64,000 nt of DNA, from positions 33,232,001 through 33,296,000 of the forward strand of contig NC_091047.1 in NCBI RefSeq assembly GCF_963966145.1, written 5' to 3'. The notes below the pieces were generated by a model. That model was not told the origin of the DNA, made no database searches, and worked only from the letters and a program-made list of their open reading frames with translations. The position numbers and the translations under genes were made by a program. Every line of letters starts with the position of its first letter. Within the stretch, counting starts at the first letter, position 1. Shown in pieces: positions 1 to 11,457 of the stretch. The stretch is from Tenebrio molitor. Taxonomy: Eukaryota > Arthropoda > Insecta > Coleoptera > Tenebrionidae.

Positions 1-2
1 AC

Positions 3-3000
3 CATGTTTCAGCAATTTTGAACGCTGCTCCCATTCTTAAAACATCTAGCACAATGCTTCGCGAGCTTTTGGATACAGTAAACACTAACATGGCCGCGTT
101 AGAATCATTAAACATACCAGTTGCAAGTTGGGATGCAGTTATTGTGCTTATCATTTTCCAAAAATTAGACTACAGCACAAAAAGCGAGTGGCAAATGACT
201 TTGGATAATAGCATACCCACGTACAAAAAACTAATTCAATTTTTAGAAAAACGCTGCACGGTACTGGAAGCTTTAAATGCAACTTCATCCGACAAACAAA
301 ACAATTCCAAAACGAATCATCAGCAAACAGGTAAACCGCGAACACTTACGCATGCAGGTGTAAACAAAAAATTACTTTGCACGTTTTGTAAAAATTCAGA
401 ACATCATATCGGTCAGTGTGGTAATTTTTTGGAACTCAACGCACCCGATAGAAACACACAGGCAAAAAGATTAAATTTATGCACGAATTGTCTACGCGAT
501 AATCATAAAGTCGCGAACTGTTTTTCGAACTCAAAATGCCGAACGTGTAAAGGCAAACATCACACATTGTTACACATAACACAACCTGCACAACAAAATG
601 ACGAATCAATCACAATAAACAATCATACGTTGCCAGTAAAAAATGTAACCGAATCCGTCCTGTTATCAACTGCAGTGATTCTAATCAAAAATCGCAAAAA
701 TCAATATGTACCATGTCGGGCATTTTTAGACACTGGTTCTATGTCCAATTACATAACGGAAAAACTCCATAAAAAATTGGGACTAAACGCTTCTCCCGTA
801 AACTTCACAATAAAGTGTCTCAATGGAACAACCAGCACTGCAAAACGTGAAATTTCAGTTAATTTGAAATCCAGAATAAATGAATATTCAATGGACTTAA
901 AATGCTTGGTTATTCCAAAAATCACCGAAAATTTACCGTTGAAAACAATCAGCCCATCTTTCTTGGAAATTCCAAAGAACATTTCGCTAGCCGACCCTAA
1001 ATTCTTTGAAAGTAGCCAAGTAGATTTATTGATAGGCGCCGGCTCCTTTTGGAAATTGTTATGCATAGGACAGGTAATCTCTCCGAGAGGCCTTACTTTT
1101 CAAAAGACCCACTTTGGATTTATTGCGGGCGGCACTTTTGGAAATCCCGAGTTCAACAATACAACCACCTGCAATCTGGCGGCAACAATAAAACCGGAAA
1201 CAAATTTAGAAAAACAGGTACAAAATTTTTGGAATATGGAGGAAATCCCCAGTATTGTTGGCGACACGGAGAAATTATCCGTCGAAGAGATCGCTTGCGA
1301 ACGGCACTTTCAAGAAAACACCACCCGCGATTCGGAAGGTCGTTTCGTAATACGGCTCCCTTTCAAAAACAATAACCTAACAATCGGTGATACGAAAAAT
1401 GCATCATTAAAACGGTTCTACGGCATAGAAAGAAAATTATGCAACGATCCTGAAATGAAAATTCAATATTCAAATTTCATGTCTGAATACCTTGATTTAA
1501 ATCACATGGAAGAATCTAAAATAGCAAACAAAAATGAATGCGTCTATCTACCTCATCATGCTGTGGTCAAAGAATCCAGTACAACAACAAAATTAAGAGT
1601 GGTGTTTGATGGATCACTTAAAAGCTCCAATGGCTTCAGCCTTAACGATAATCTGATGTGTGGACCTGTGATACAGCCCGATCTATTCACAATTGTGGTT
1701 AATTTTAGAACTTATCAATTCGTATTAAGTGGTGATTTAACTAAAATGTATAGATCCGTGCGTCTACACCCTGACGATTTTAAACATCAACAAATTTTCT
1801 GGCGTAGTGACCCCAATGAACCATTAAAATCATTCAGTTTAACCACACTCACTTATGGATTAAAACCATCTAGTTTTATAGCAACTCGTTGTCTACAAGA
1901 ATTAAGCAATCAAAACAACGAATCATTTCCAAGAGAGAGTGAAATAATTCGCAAGCATTTTTATATGGACGATTTATTAACGGGATCTAACACTGCTTCA
2001 GAGTTAATAGATATCAAAAACAATCTTGTCAGCATACTAAATCAAGCAAAATTTGAATTTAGAAAATTTCAGTCAAATGAACCGAAAGTGTTACCAGTTA
2101 ATAAATCCGAAATATGCGATCCAAACGTACCATTAAACAATAACGAGAACACGAAAACCCTGGGGTTGTATTGGAACTCTACCACCGACACCTTGAAATA
2201 CGAAATAAAATTGCAAAACATTTCAAAAAAGATAACAAAGCGAACAATTTTATCCCTAACTGCACAAATCTTCGACCCGTTAGGTCTCGTAAGTCCCATA
2301 ATAATGTGGCCAAAATCGGATCGGATTAATAACATTGTGCAAAATGTACCTGAAACTCGTGTAGCAATGTTAACGACAACCCGTAAAATTCTACCGGAGA
2401 TGCCCGTTTTGACAAAATACTTCGATTTTAACAAACTGCAAAGAGTGATGGCATGGGTATTACGTTTCATTCATAACACCAATCCAAAAAACAAAAACAA
2501 GCTTTCAGGTTCAGTCCTCACAGTACACGAAATGCGAAATTCGAGGATTACAATAGTCCGTCTAATTCAATCAATTCATTTTTTTGAAGAACTTGAACAC
2601 CTGCGCTATAACAAACCTGTATCTAGAAAGTCAAAATTATTAACTTTAGACCCGTGTTTAGATGAAAACGGTTTAATTAGAGTTGGTGGACGCCTGAAAC
2701 ATGCCAACATTTCCAATGACATCAAGCAACCGATTATACTCCCGAAAAACGATCACGTAACAAAACTAATCATAAAAAATGAGCATAGGCTACAATTGCA
2801 TGCTGGGGCGCAAGCCACTCTTGCAGCGATTCGCAGACGTTATTGGATCTTATCGGGTAGGACCGTTATTAGGCAGGTAATTCACCATTGTATTAATTGT
2901 TTTAAAGCAAGACCAACATGCGCTAATCCTAAAACAGGTAATTTACCTGCACATAGAGTACAACCAGGTAGACCCTTTCAAACTTGTGGCGTGGACTATG

Positions 3001-3898
3001 CTGGCCCTGTGTTAATACGAGAATCGCGGGGACGCGGAAAACGCGCACTTTTAAAAGCCTACATTGCCATATTTGTTTGTTTTACCACTAAAGCGATCCA
3101 CATCGAATTGGTGACTGAATTGACAACAGCTGAATTTTTAGCAGCATTACGCCGTTTTGTCGCTCGCCGTGGTCTGCCTCAAAATATCTATTCTGACAAC
3201 GCCACAAACTTTGTAGGAGCGAATAACGAGTTGATCGAGCTAAAAAATTTCTTTGAACAAAAACAATTCAAAAATCAAGTCATGAACCAATTAGTCAACA
3301 TGAGTATCAAGTGGCATTTTATACCCCCCAGGTCCCCACACATGGGTGGGTTATGGGAAATCAATGTAAAGTCTGTGAAGCAACATCTCAAAAAATTTTT
3401 AGGCGAAACAAAATTAACGTACAGCGAGATGTATACAGTTTTAGTACAGATAGAAGCCTGCTTAAGCTCCCGACCCTTGATACCTATTTCAAATGACCCA
3501 AACGACCTAGAACCACTTACTCCAGGCCATTTCCTAGTGGGTGAGTCCCTAACATCAATTCCAGAATACGACGTGAGTGACGTTCCCATGAATCGGCTCT
3601 CCAGATGGCAGCTAGTGGAGCAACTACGATCCCATTTTTGGAAACGCTGGCACCGGGAGTACCTCACACAGCTTCAGCAAAGGAGCAAACCAAAAGGCAC
3701 GAAGAACACGCCCATGGAAATCGGCGCCATGGTGTTGATGATGGAGGATAACGCACCGTCCTTGTCATGGAACTTGGGTTGTGTCATCGAACTGCACCCG
3801 GAGATGACGGCGTCACGAGGGTAGTGACGGTGCGGACAAACCAAGAAGATTTCAAACGCGCAGCACGCAGGTTATGTGTCCTCCCGTTGGAGAAATAA
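3..3898 (+). pseudogene. BEL/Pao retrotransposon gag-pol (partial, RNase H missing, frameshifted)
   Basis: The reading frame is open to the left window edge, so the gene starts upstream; no start codon can be assigned. Numbering from nt 18, in order: gag tail with cysteine/histidine knuckles (CTFCKNSEHHIGQC near residue 117, then a CTNC...CRTCKGKHH cluster), aspartic protease (FLDTGS near 238), reverse transcriptase (LRVVFDGS, YMDD near 649), zinc-binding region (HHCINC near 957), and a DDE integrase core with D in VDYAGP (about 992), D in SDNATNF (about 1059) and E in GGLWEINVKS (about 1113). These are BEL/Pao hallmarks. After the RT connection motif FDPLGLVSPII (nt about 2290) the sequence jumps to unrelated residues and then the pre-integrase region, so the roughly 300-residue RNase H segment is gone while the frame stays open. 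Near nt 3800 a 1-nt shift moves the conserved C-terminus into another frame, ending TAA at 3896-3898. A dead copy. Confidence 0.92.
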
Positions 3899-4102
3899 AT
3901 GTGAAGTGATGTGCGTTTGTGTGTGTTTGTGTGTGCAAAAAGACTGAGTTTCCGAACAATAAATCACGTTTTCTTTTTAGTTAAGTTTTCTTTTGTAAAT
4001 TGTTTCAACCATTCGTATTGTACAATATAGATTAAGTTGCTTGTAATGTATCATGCTTCCTAGACAACTCCTTCTGTATTTATATTGAAGACGCAATTCT
4101 TC

Positions 4103-4342
4103 AAGGCGGGAGTATGTACAAACATGTCATGTTAAATATTGGATTAAAATTCTTATATTGTATTGTATTGTAAGAATCATAGCCTCCAGCTATATTTAAC
4201 CGGTCGGGCCAGGTAGCCACCCACCCCTACCAGAGACGACTGGCGGGTAGTTCTTAGTCTTGACCAGAAGCTTGTAAACTCTGAGAGAATAAACAGCAGC
4301 CCTAACTTGTGTGTTTTAAATCTAAAACCATCCAAATTAACA
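4103..4342 (+). repeat. BEL/Pao polypurine tract and 3' LTR
   Basis: A purine tract (AAGGCGGGAGTA, ending 4114) is followed directly by TGT at 4115, as expected for the start of a BEL 3' LTR. About 228 bp later the segment ends in ACA at 4342, and Polinton polymerase coding sequence resumes at once. An AATAAA polyadenylation signal lies near 4289. The 5' LTR and target duplication lie outside the window, so the boundaries rest on the TG/CA ends, the purine tract and the flanking coding sequence. Confidence 0.65.
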
Positions 4343-5134
4343 GGCATTCTGTAGATCAGACAATCGATCCTACAGAATCAAACAGAAGTCGTAACGAAAT
4401 TGACAACATCCGATTTAATTACAAATAAATTCGGTAAACAAGTGCCAGCTAACGAATTAACATTTCAAAATTTTGAATAATCCATGAAAGTTCCATTCAC
4501 AATATATTTTGATTTCGAGTCTGTTTTAAAACCATTACCTGACACTAATAAAAATTGCAATAGAGATGTTCGAAGCATTAACACATCAACATGAACCGTA
4601 TAGTTTCGGATATTATATTAAATGTTCATATAATGATTCACTCTCGATATTCCGTACGTATCGTGGACAAAAGGCACCCGAAATTTTTGTTACGTGGTTG
4701 GAGGATGATGTTAAAAACATTTACAAAAATCATCTAAAACATATTGTCTCCCTCAATATGAATCCGTTAGATGAATTAATATATCAAACGTCTACGGAAT
4801 GTCATTTATGTAAACAACCTTTTGAAAATGAAGGGGATAGAGTAAGAAATCATTGTCATTTAACCGGTTCATTTTTAGGTGCTGCACATTCTGTTTGTAA
4901 TCTAAATTATAAAATACCGAAATACATCCCTGCATTCTGTCATAACCTCACAAATTACGATGCCCATTTATTTATTAAAGCTTTAGCTTCAAAAAGTTCT
5001 GATATTCACTGTATTGCACAAACTAAAGAAAAATATATCACGTTTTCAAAAAAGATTTTAGTTGATCAAATCAAAATTAAAAATCACAATAATTGTAATA
5101 AGGATAAAGAAATAGATATTTTTTATTATACCTG
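4343..5134 (+). pseudogene. Polinton protein-primed DNA polymerase B, N-terminal part (broken)
   Basis: Encodes the 3'-5' exonuclease half of a Polinton/Maverick type B DNA polymerase, which would copy the element by protein priming. Exonuclease motif I (FTIYFDFES) is readable at about 4498-4525, after an in-frame stop. A frameshift near 4560 leads into the next open stretch (4566-5134). That stretch has a zinc-binding insertion typical of this family (CHLCKQPF...RVRNHCHLTG...CNLNY) and exonuclease motif II (FCHNLTNYDAHLFIK). Coding sequence stops at 5134, where foreign DNA begins; the C-terminal part resumes near 6988. The BEL 3' LTR abuts the 5' end, so the retroelement appears to have landed in this gene. 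Identification is firm; it is non-functional. Confidence 0.87.
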
Positions 5135-5255
5135 AATCATAATCCCTGTTTTTGACACTAAAATGCCTGCGAAAAAGGGCCTTTAAAACACTAAAGCTTT
5201 AAGGGTTGCTTAGGTAACAACAAATTCACCTATATTTTGAACAATGATAAATAGA

Positions 5256-6708
5256 CAATCAGGCTTATTATGGTGACCATTGGTTATTTACCAATATTGA
5301 AAGGAAAGCAACATTGGATATTGAAATATTTCAATAATTAAAATATTCCCTATTATGGTGTCCACATTGGTAACGCTTAAGTAACCTTGGTAAATTTCAG
5401 ATGTTAGATAGAAACACGATACGAAATTTGCCTTCTCCAGTGTCTCCAACCTAAAGAATTAGGCAATATTTTTAGGGATTTACGATTTTATTTGACATGA
5501 ATGACATGTCAATGTCATGCTAGAATAAAAAAGTCTTCCAAAAAATACAATTTGATCAGAAAAAACAGGGCGGCTATGAAAAGCAAAATTTCTGAAAACA
5601 TGCAGCTTAACTTAATAAACTGTCACTTGTCAATAGTGACATTTGCCTCATTTTATTTAAAAATGTTTTTACTGAAGAATGCCGTATTTATGAAAATAGA
5701 ATCTCCTTTTTCAAACGAGAAGGACGAAAATGGTACTTAAATAGATTTACTACACACAACTTTGTTTGTTGGAGTTTCGGCAAAATGTCTCATCATCGTG
5801 GTTATAACTTAGGATAACTGAAGCTTTCACTCATGTTTTCAGAAGTTTTATTTTATCTTTTTCGTTAACCATTTGTCTAACATTTGACGTCATTTAAATA
5901 TTTTTTTGTTCGACACTGTCAGAAATTGAGAATTTTCTCCTGTGTGAACGGATTTTGATAAATGTCACCACTTGTCAAAACGAAACGTCAAGCTAATTTG
6001 AAAGATTTTAAGCTATTTGGAGCCTTTAAGGGGCTCGTCGAACAAAAAAACGTTGTATTCAACTCGTTCGTGTATCAATTGGTTTTTTTTGGCACGAGTG
6101 GACCAGTTTAAAATGTGAGAGAAACGAGCGTTTTAAAGGTCCACGAGTGCCAAAAAAATCCAATTTACACTCAAACTCGTCAAATAAACTACTATTAGTT
6201 GCTCCCCCCTGGATGAAATAAAAAGGCATAGTCTGTGCCAAGAAACGACAATTACAGTCGATTGCAAAAAAATCTAGTATCTACATCAAGTTTTCTAAAC
6301 TTTCATTCATCCTCCTTATTGTCAATTTTGATGTTACCGAAACCAGCAAAATGTCAAAACTTTTCATGTTTTACGTCAGACCAAGGCAGACATAACAAAT
6401 TTACATTCATTTTCACTTTTAGGTATACCTACAATACGAAATAACCAATATCCAACAGTAATAAGACCACCCCAGATCGTTCTTAAATTTTCCAATATCA
6501 AACATTGGATGTCGTAACCTCTTTTGTCACAGTAATACCCAAAACACGTAAAATTGGTTATTTTCCAATAATCTGAAAACTTCCAACATAACGAATCAAG
6601 GACAGATAACCAATATGCCACCATAAACAGACTTCCGAATTTTCTTAGTTATTTTCTGTTTATCCGTTAATAAACAATATCCAAGAGTCACCGTAATAAC
6701 CCTGATTG
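5256..6708. mobile_element. TIR element interrupting the Polinton polymerase
   Basis: Inverted ends: CAATCAGGCTTATTATGGTG at 5256 is matched in reverse complement by a segment ending CCTGATTG at 6708 (CACCGTAATAACCCTGATTG). Internal sequence repeats related stretches such as ACCAATAT and CATTGGAT near both ends, suggesting sub-terminal repeats. No transposase is visible, so it is probably non-autonomous. It lies within the 5135-6987 insert that splits the polymerase. The target duplication is not clear, and the insert may be composite because more non-coding DNA (6709-6987) follows before coding resumes. Confidence 0.5.
5910..6200. repeat. Foldback repeat, copy 1 (second copy at 61017-61310)
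   Basis: About 290 bp nearly matched at 61017-61310, starting at a shared TTCGACACTGTCAGAA. The 3' half is a long imperfect hairpin: the left arm starts AACTCGTTCG at 6061 and contains GGCACGAGTGGACC; the right arm contains GGTCCACGAGTGCC and ends ACTCGT near 6180. Arm sequence is punctuated by CTCGT/ACGAG. There is no coding potential beyond short random frames. Confidence 0.7.
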
Positions 6709-6857
6709 ATACACAATTTATGATAGCAACGAAACAACAACAATTGACCATTTCTATATTAACGATTAATGACACAGATTACTTCGGAAAAGGTGTTTCA
6801 ATTTACTTTTTTTGTTATAATTTTCAGATTGTAGTGCAGGTATAATAAAAAATAGCG

Positions 6858-6978
6858 TATGATACACGTTTATAAGGGCCTTTAAAGCACTTGCGACGTT
6901 AAAAGCACTCCGCTACGCGTCGTGCTCTTAAACTCGTCGCGCGTGCTTTAAAGGCTTCCTTATAAACTTGTATCATAA
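6858..6978. repeat. Foldback hairpin repeat
   Basis: Outer arms TATGATACACGTTTATAAGG (6858 on) and its counterpart CCTTATAAACTTGTATCATA (ending 6978); middle arms CTTTAAAGCAC / GTGCTTTAAAG; an inner segment with CGCTACGCGTCG. It has the same three-tier design as the hairpins at 35387, 53582 and 61309 but a different primary sequence. Confidence 0.65.
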
Positions 6979-6987
6979 TATACTATT

Positions 6988-8872
6988 TATGACACTAAGA
7001 TTTGTTGATTCACTACGCTTTCTACCTTTTTCGTTAGAAAAATTAGCGAAAACTTTACCGTCTGAAGACTGTTTGAACATTAAAAAGTTTTTCCCTTAAG
7101 AATCTAAATTTTATTTGATCAGGCAAAAAGGAGTTTTTCCTTATTCCTATGTAGATTGTTTTGATAAATTGAATGATGTAACTTTACCGTCTATTCACCA
7201 CTTTCACGATAACTTAAATAATAAAGAGATGAGTGGAGCAGATTATAAACGAGCCCAGGAAGTGTGGGGAATATTTAATTGTAAGACGTTAGGCGAATAT
7301 TCTGATGTTTATTTGAAATCAGATGTTTTATTATTGGCAGATATTTTTGAAAATTTCAGAAATGTATGTTTGCGTATTTATGATCTGGACCCTGCTAATT
7401 ATCTCACAGCACCTGCTTTAAGTTGGGATGCTTGCTTAAAATTACAAAAATAAAATTTGAACTTTTAACAGATATCGATATGGTACATTTTTTTCGTCAA
7501 TCAATTAGAGGAGGTCTTTGTCAATGTTCAAAACGTAAAGCGGTAGCGAATAATAAATTTTTATCTAACTGCGATTCCTCGAAACCCACATCTTACATTA
7601 CATATCTACCTAGATGCTACGAATCTATACGGTGCCGCGATGTCGGAATATCTTCCGTATGCCGGTTTTCACTGGGGAGATGAAACCGATTTTAATGAAA
7701 CCGTGATTAATAGTATATCAGATACCGGAGATGTGGGTTATATTTTTGAGACTGATCTAGAATATCCATCTGAATTACACGATCTTCATAATGATTTACC
7801 TTTTTGTCCTGAAAAATTCATACCACCTACCGGTAAAACACAAAAACTCTGTGCAACGTTACATCATAAAAGACATTACATTTTACATTACAGAAACTTA
7901 AAACAAGCACTTCAGCACGGATTAAAGTTGACAAAAATTCATCGCGTTCTAAAGTTTAATCAAGCACCGTGGCTAAAATCCTATATCGATTTAAATACAA
8001 AAATGCGTAATAAATCTACAAACGCTTTAGAACGCGATGTTTTTAAATTAATGAATAACAGCGTTTTCGGAAAAACAATGGAATCAGTGGATAAAAGAGT
8101 AAACGTAAAATTAGTTACATCATGGCATAGTAATGGTAGAAAACCGGGGGCGGAAAATTATATTGCAAGACCAAATTTAAAAAATTGTTCTATTTTCAAC
8201 GAAAATTTTGTTGCAATACAGATGAATAAGGAATACGTGTTATATGACAAACCCCTTTATGTCGGTTTCACAATTTTAGATTTGAGTAAAACTATTATGT
8301 ATTTACGATTTTTTTTACACTTTCTTGAAACGTAAATATGGAGACAAAGTTAATCTTTTATATACGGATACAGACAGTTTAATTATAGAAACGTTATGTG
8401 ACAATTTTTATGATGATATTAAAGAAAATTTAACCCTTTTTGACACTTCCAATTATGACGCAAACAACATTCACGGGATACCAAAAACTACATCAAAACT
8501 ACATCAGTAATTGGTAAGATGAAAGATGAGTATAAAGGTCATGTAATTTCAGAATTTTACGGAACAGGTGCTAAGGCTTATTGCATCGATGTTGAAGGTG
8601 AATTGTATAAAAAAGCAAAAGGTATTAAACATAATGTCACCAAATATGATTTAAATCGCACTGATTATCAAACAGCCGTCTCAATGCCAGATTCGATTAT
8701 AATAAAAGAAATGACCATTTTTCGAGCACAATTACATACAATCTACACCGAACTAAAGAAAAAAATTGCTTTATCTTTTGATGATGATAAAAGATTTGTT
8801 TTGAAAAATTCCTCAGGTAAAACATTATCGTGGGGACATAAAGACATAATCTCGAATGAAGTAACAAAATAA
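6988..8872 (+). pseudogene. Polinton protein-primed DNA polymerase B, C-terminal part (frameshifted)
   Basis: This is the palm/thumb half of the type B polymerase whose exonuclease half lies at 4343-5134. Coding resumes near 6988 (LRFVDSLRFLPFSLEKL), crosses an in-frame stop near 7098, and continues (KGVFPYSYVDCFDKLNDV; YLKSDVLLLADIFENFR). It then shifts frame near 7440 (RGGLCQCSKRKAVANN), again before 7600 into motif A (YLDATNLYGAAMSEYL, 7607-7654), and runs through the motif B region (KLMNNSVFGKTMESVDKR, near 8045). A shift near 8320 leads to the catalytic motif C (LLYTDTDSLI, near 8358), and another near 8500 to the last block (GTGAKAYCIDVEGELYKKAKG), ending TAA at 8870-8872. At least four frame changes make it dead, but the order of motifs is complete. 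Confidence 0.88.
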
Positions 8873-8899
8873 ATCTCGGCAATAATGCTGGTTGGACGA

Positions 8900-9165
8900 A
8901 TAAAAAACATTGCGTTCTAAAGCGCATTTGAGTATTTTAACTAGGGGTGCTAATTGACCATTATTTATGTACTATGTGTATTTTTGTACATATATGTTTA
9001 CGTTGTGTATTTATGTATGTATTTGTTATAATAAACACTGCCTAAGATATTCTGTTGTAAACATCGTGTTATAAAACGCATTTGAGTATTTTAACCACGA
9101 TGCTATTTAACCATTATTCATGTATTACGTATATTTTTTGTATATATTTACGTTGTGTATATAAG
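8900..9165. repeat. 153-bp tandem repeat, about 1.8 copies
   Basis: Two successive units share GCATTTGAGTATTTTAAC, GTTATAATAAACACTGCC and AAGATATTCTGTTGTAAACA with a spacing of about 153 bp. The same unit recurs at 34716-35080, some 26 kb away. It lies immediately downstream of the Polinton polymerase stop codon and is AT-rich and non-coding. Confidence 0.75.
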
Positions 9166-9167
9166 TA

Positions 9168-9425
9168 CAGGGCAAGTCACATAAGGTTTATTTCTGAATT
9201 TATTTTGTACGCAACCAAGAATACTAATTACGCTGACCACTTGATACCATTTATAATGTGATTTTATTTAGTAATCCACGTAGGTATGTAATTTGGCTAA
9301 AAATGTCAAAATGACAGTTGATGAATTTAATTTTTGATTTCATTAATCAGAACAGGAAAACGTCATTAGTATTTTTGGTTGCGTACAAAATAAATTCGGA
9401 AATAACCCTTATGTGACTTGCCCTG
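9168..9425. mobile_element. TA-flanked MITE, 258 bp
   Basis: Terminal inverted repeats of about 50 bp: CAGGGCAAGTCACATAAGG at 9168 pairs with CCTTATGTGACTTGCCCTG ending 9425 (one mismatch further in), and both arms continue through TTTGTACGCAACCAA. TA dinucleotides flank it at 9166-9167 and 9426-9427, as for Tc1/mariner-mobilised MITEs. No ORF. Confidence 0.85.
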
Positions 9426-9427
9426 TA

Positions 9428-9912
9428 TATGTATGTAGAAAGGGACTTTCGGGGAGCTTTTTTATTCGTTGTCGTACGAAGGTGAGGATTTCACTAAAAT
9501 TCATCTAATTTTTACCTGAAGCCATTTTTATAAAGAAAAGTAAAGAAAAGACAATTTTTGCAAAAAAAGTATGCAAAGATACTTATGGGGTGTTTTTTTT
9601 TTGGTTTGCAGCAAAGCTAGACGTTTGAAGGAATTTTGGGGAACCTTCAGGACTTTCGAGGACTTTCGCAGCAAAATTGGTTGCCTAAAATTTCAGAACT
9701 TTTTATACTCTATTGGGACTTTCGAAGAACTTAAGTTAAAGCGAAAATAGTTGCCTAGCTTATGCAGTCTTAACTTCAAGAAAAAAATCAGCAGTATTAA
9801 TTAGCCTCTGAATTAATTAAAAATACGTCAGGCAATTCTCTGCCTATACCGCGTTACATTTCGGCCAACTTTATAAAAAAATATTCCTCTTTGTGAATTC
9901 ACTTTAAAAAAA
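9428..9912. other. No gene seen; degenerate DNA before the satellite
   Basis: AT-rich, with short G/T-rich echoes of the satellite (GGACTTTCGGGG, ACTTATGGGG, GGGGAACC). No coding, RNA or terminal-repeat signal was found. It may be decayed satellite. Confidence 0.4.
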
Positions 9913-11457
9913 GATACTTTTGGGGAATTCGTGTTCTTCAAAAGTACCCCTACGTGATATCAATTTTAAGGTTATATTCTATTGGAAATGATGTTACAGA
10001 CTATCCTGGCCTATCTGAGACTTTTTAAAAAGATCTAATTATTTTGGAGACAAAGCTGACATTAAATTGCTATCCACAGGAATCCCGCTGCAACCCCATT
10101 CTTAAAAATGTAAAATATGAAACGGAATCGGGTGACCCCTCTAGTATTTGGCGAAATATTTTTACAACTGATTTTACTTGATTGATGATTAAAAAATACT
10201 CACAATTCCTTGAAATTATCCCAATCACAAACAAATAAACAAGCCGGATTCCGAATCATTCTTCAATTCCCGCAAAGGTACTTTTGGGGAATTCGTGTTC
10301 CTCAAAAGTACCTTTACGTGATATGCGTTTTAGGAGTATGTTCAATTGGAAATGATGTTACAGACTATGCTGGCCTTTCAGAGCCTTTTTAAAAAGACCT
10401 AATTATTTTGAAGACAAATTTGTCATTAAATAATTATCAATAGGAATCCCGCTGCAACCCCACTCGTAAAAATGTAAAATATGAAACGGAATCGGGTGAC
10501 CCATCTAGTATTTGTGGAAATATTTTTATAACCGCTTTTACTTGATTGGTGATTAAAAAATACTCAAAATTCCTTGAAATTATCCCAATCACAAACGAAT
10601 AAAAAAGCCGGATTCCGAATCATTCTTCAATTCCCGCAAAGGTACTTTTGGGGAATTCGTGTTCCTCAAAAGTACCTTTACGTGATATCAATTTTAAGGT
10701 TATGTTCTATTGGAAATGATGTTACAGACAATGCTGGCCTTTCTGAGCCTTTTTAAAAAGACCTAATTATTTTGAAGACAAAGTTGTCATTAAATTATTA
10801 TCAATAGGAATCCCGCTGCAACCCCATTCGTAAATATGTAAAATATGAAACGGAATCGGATGACCCCTCTAGTATTTGGCGAAATATTTTTATAACCGAT
10901 TTTACTTGATTGGTGATTAAAAAATACTCATAATTCCTTGAAATTATCCCAATCACAAACGAATAAAAAAGCCGGATTCCGAATCATTCTTCAATTCCCG
11001 CAAAGTTACTTTTGGGGAATTCGTGTTCCTCAAAAGTACCTTTACGTGATATGCGTTTTAGGAGTATCTTCAATTGGAAATGATGTTACAGATTCTCCTG
11101 GCCCTTCTAAGCCTTTTTAAAAAGACCTAATTATTTTGAAGACAAAGTTGTCATTAAATAATTATCAATAGGAATCCCGCTGCAACCCCATTCGTAAAAA
11201 TGTAAAATATGAAACGGAATCGGGTGACCCCTCTAGTATTTGGCGAAATATTTTTATAACCGACTTTACTTGATTGGTGATTAAAAAATACTCAAAATTC
11301 CTTGAAATTATCCCAATCACAAACGAATAAACAAGCCGGATTCTGAATCATTCTTCTATTCCCGCAAAGGTACTTTTAGGGAATTCGTGTTCCTCAAAAG
11401 TACCTTTACGTGATATCAATTTGAAGGTTATGTTCTATTGGAATTGATGTTACAATT
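9913..11457. repeat. 364-bp satellite array 1 (about 4.2 units)
   Basis: The landmark GGTACTTTTGGGGAATTCGTG (or a variant) recurs at 9913, 10277, 10641, 11005 and 11369, exactly 364 bp apart each time. Each unit carries an imperfect palindrome of about 36 bp: GGTACTTTTGGGGAA, a short centre, then TTCCTCAAAAGTACC. Two unit types alternate after the palindrome: one with GCGTTTTAGGAGTAT (10277, 11005) and one with CAATTTTAAGGTTAT (9913, 10641; a close variant at 11369). The array breaks at about 11457, where long element A begins. The 60-residue ORFs in each unit arise from the repeat and are not genes. Confidence 0.95.
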
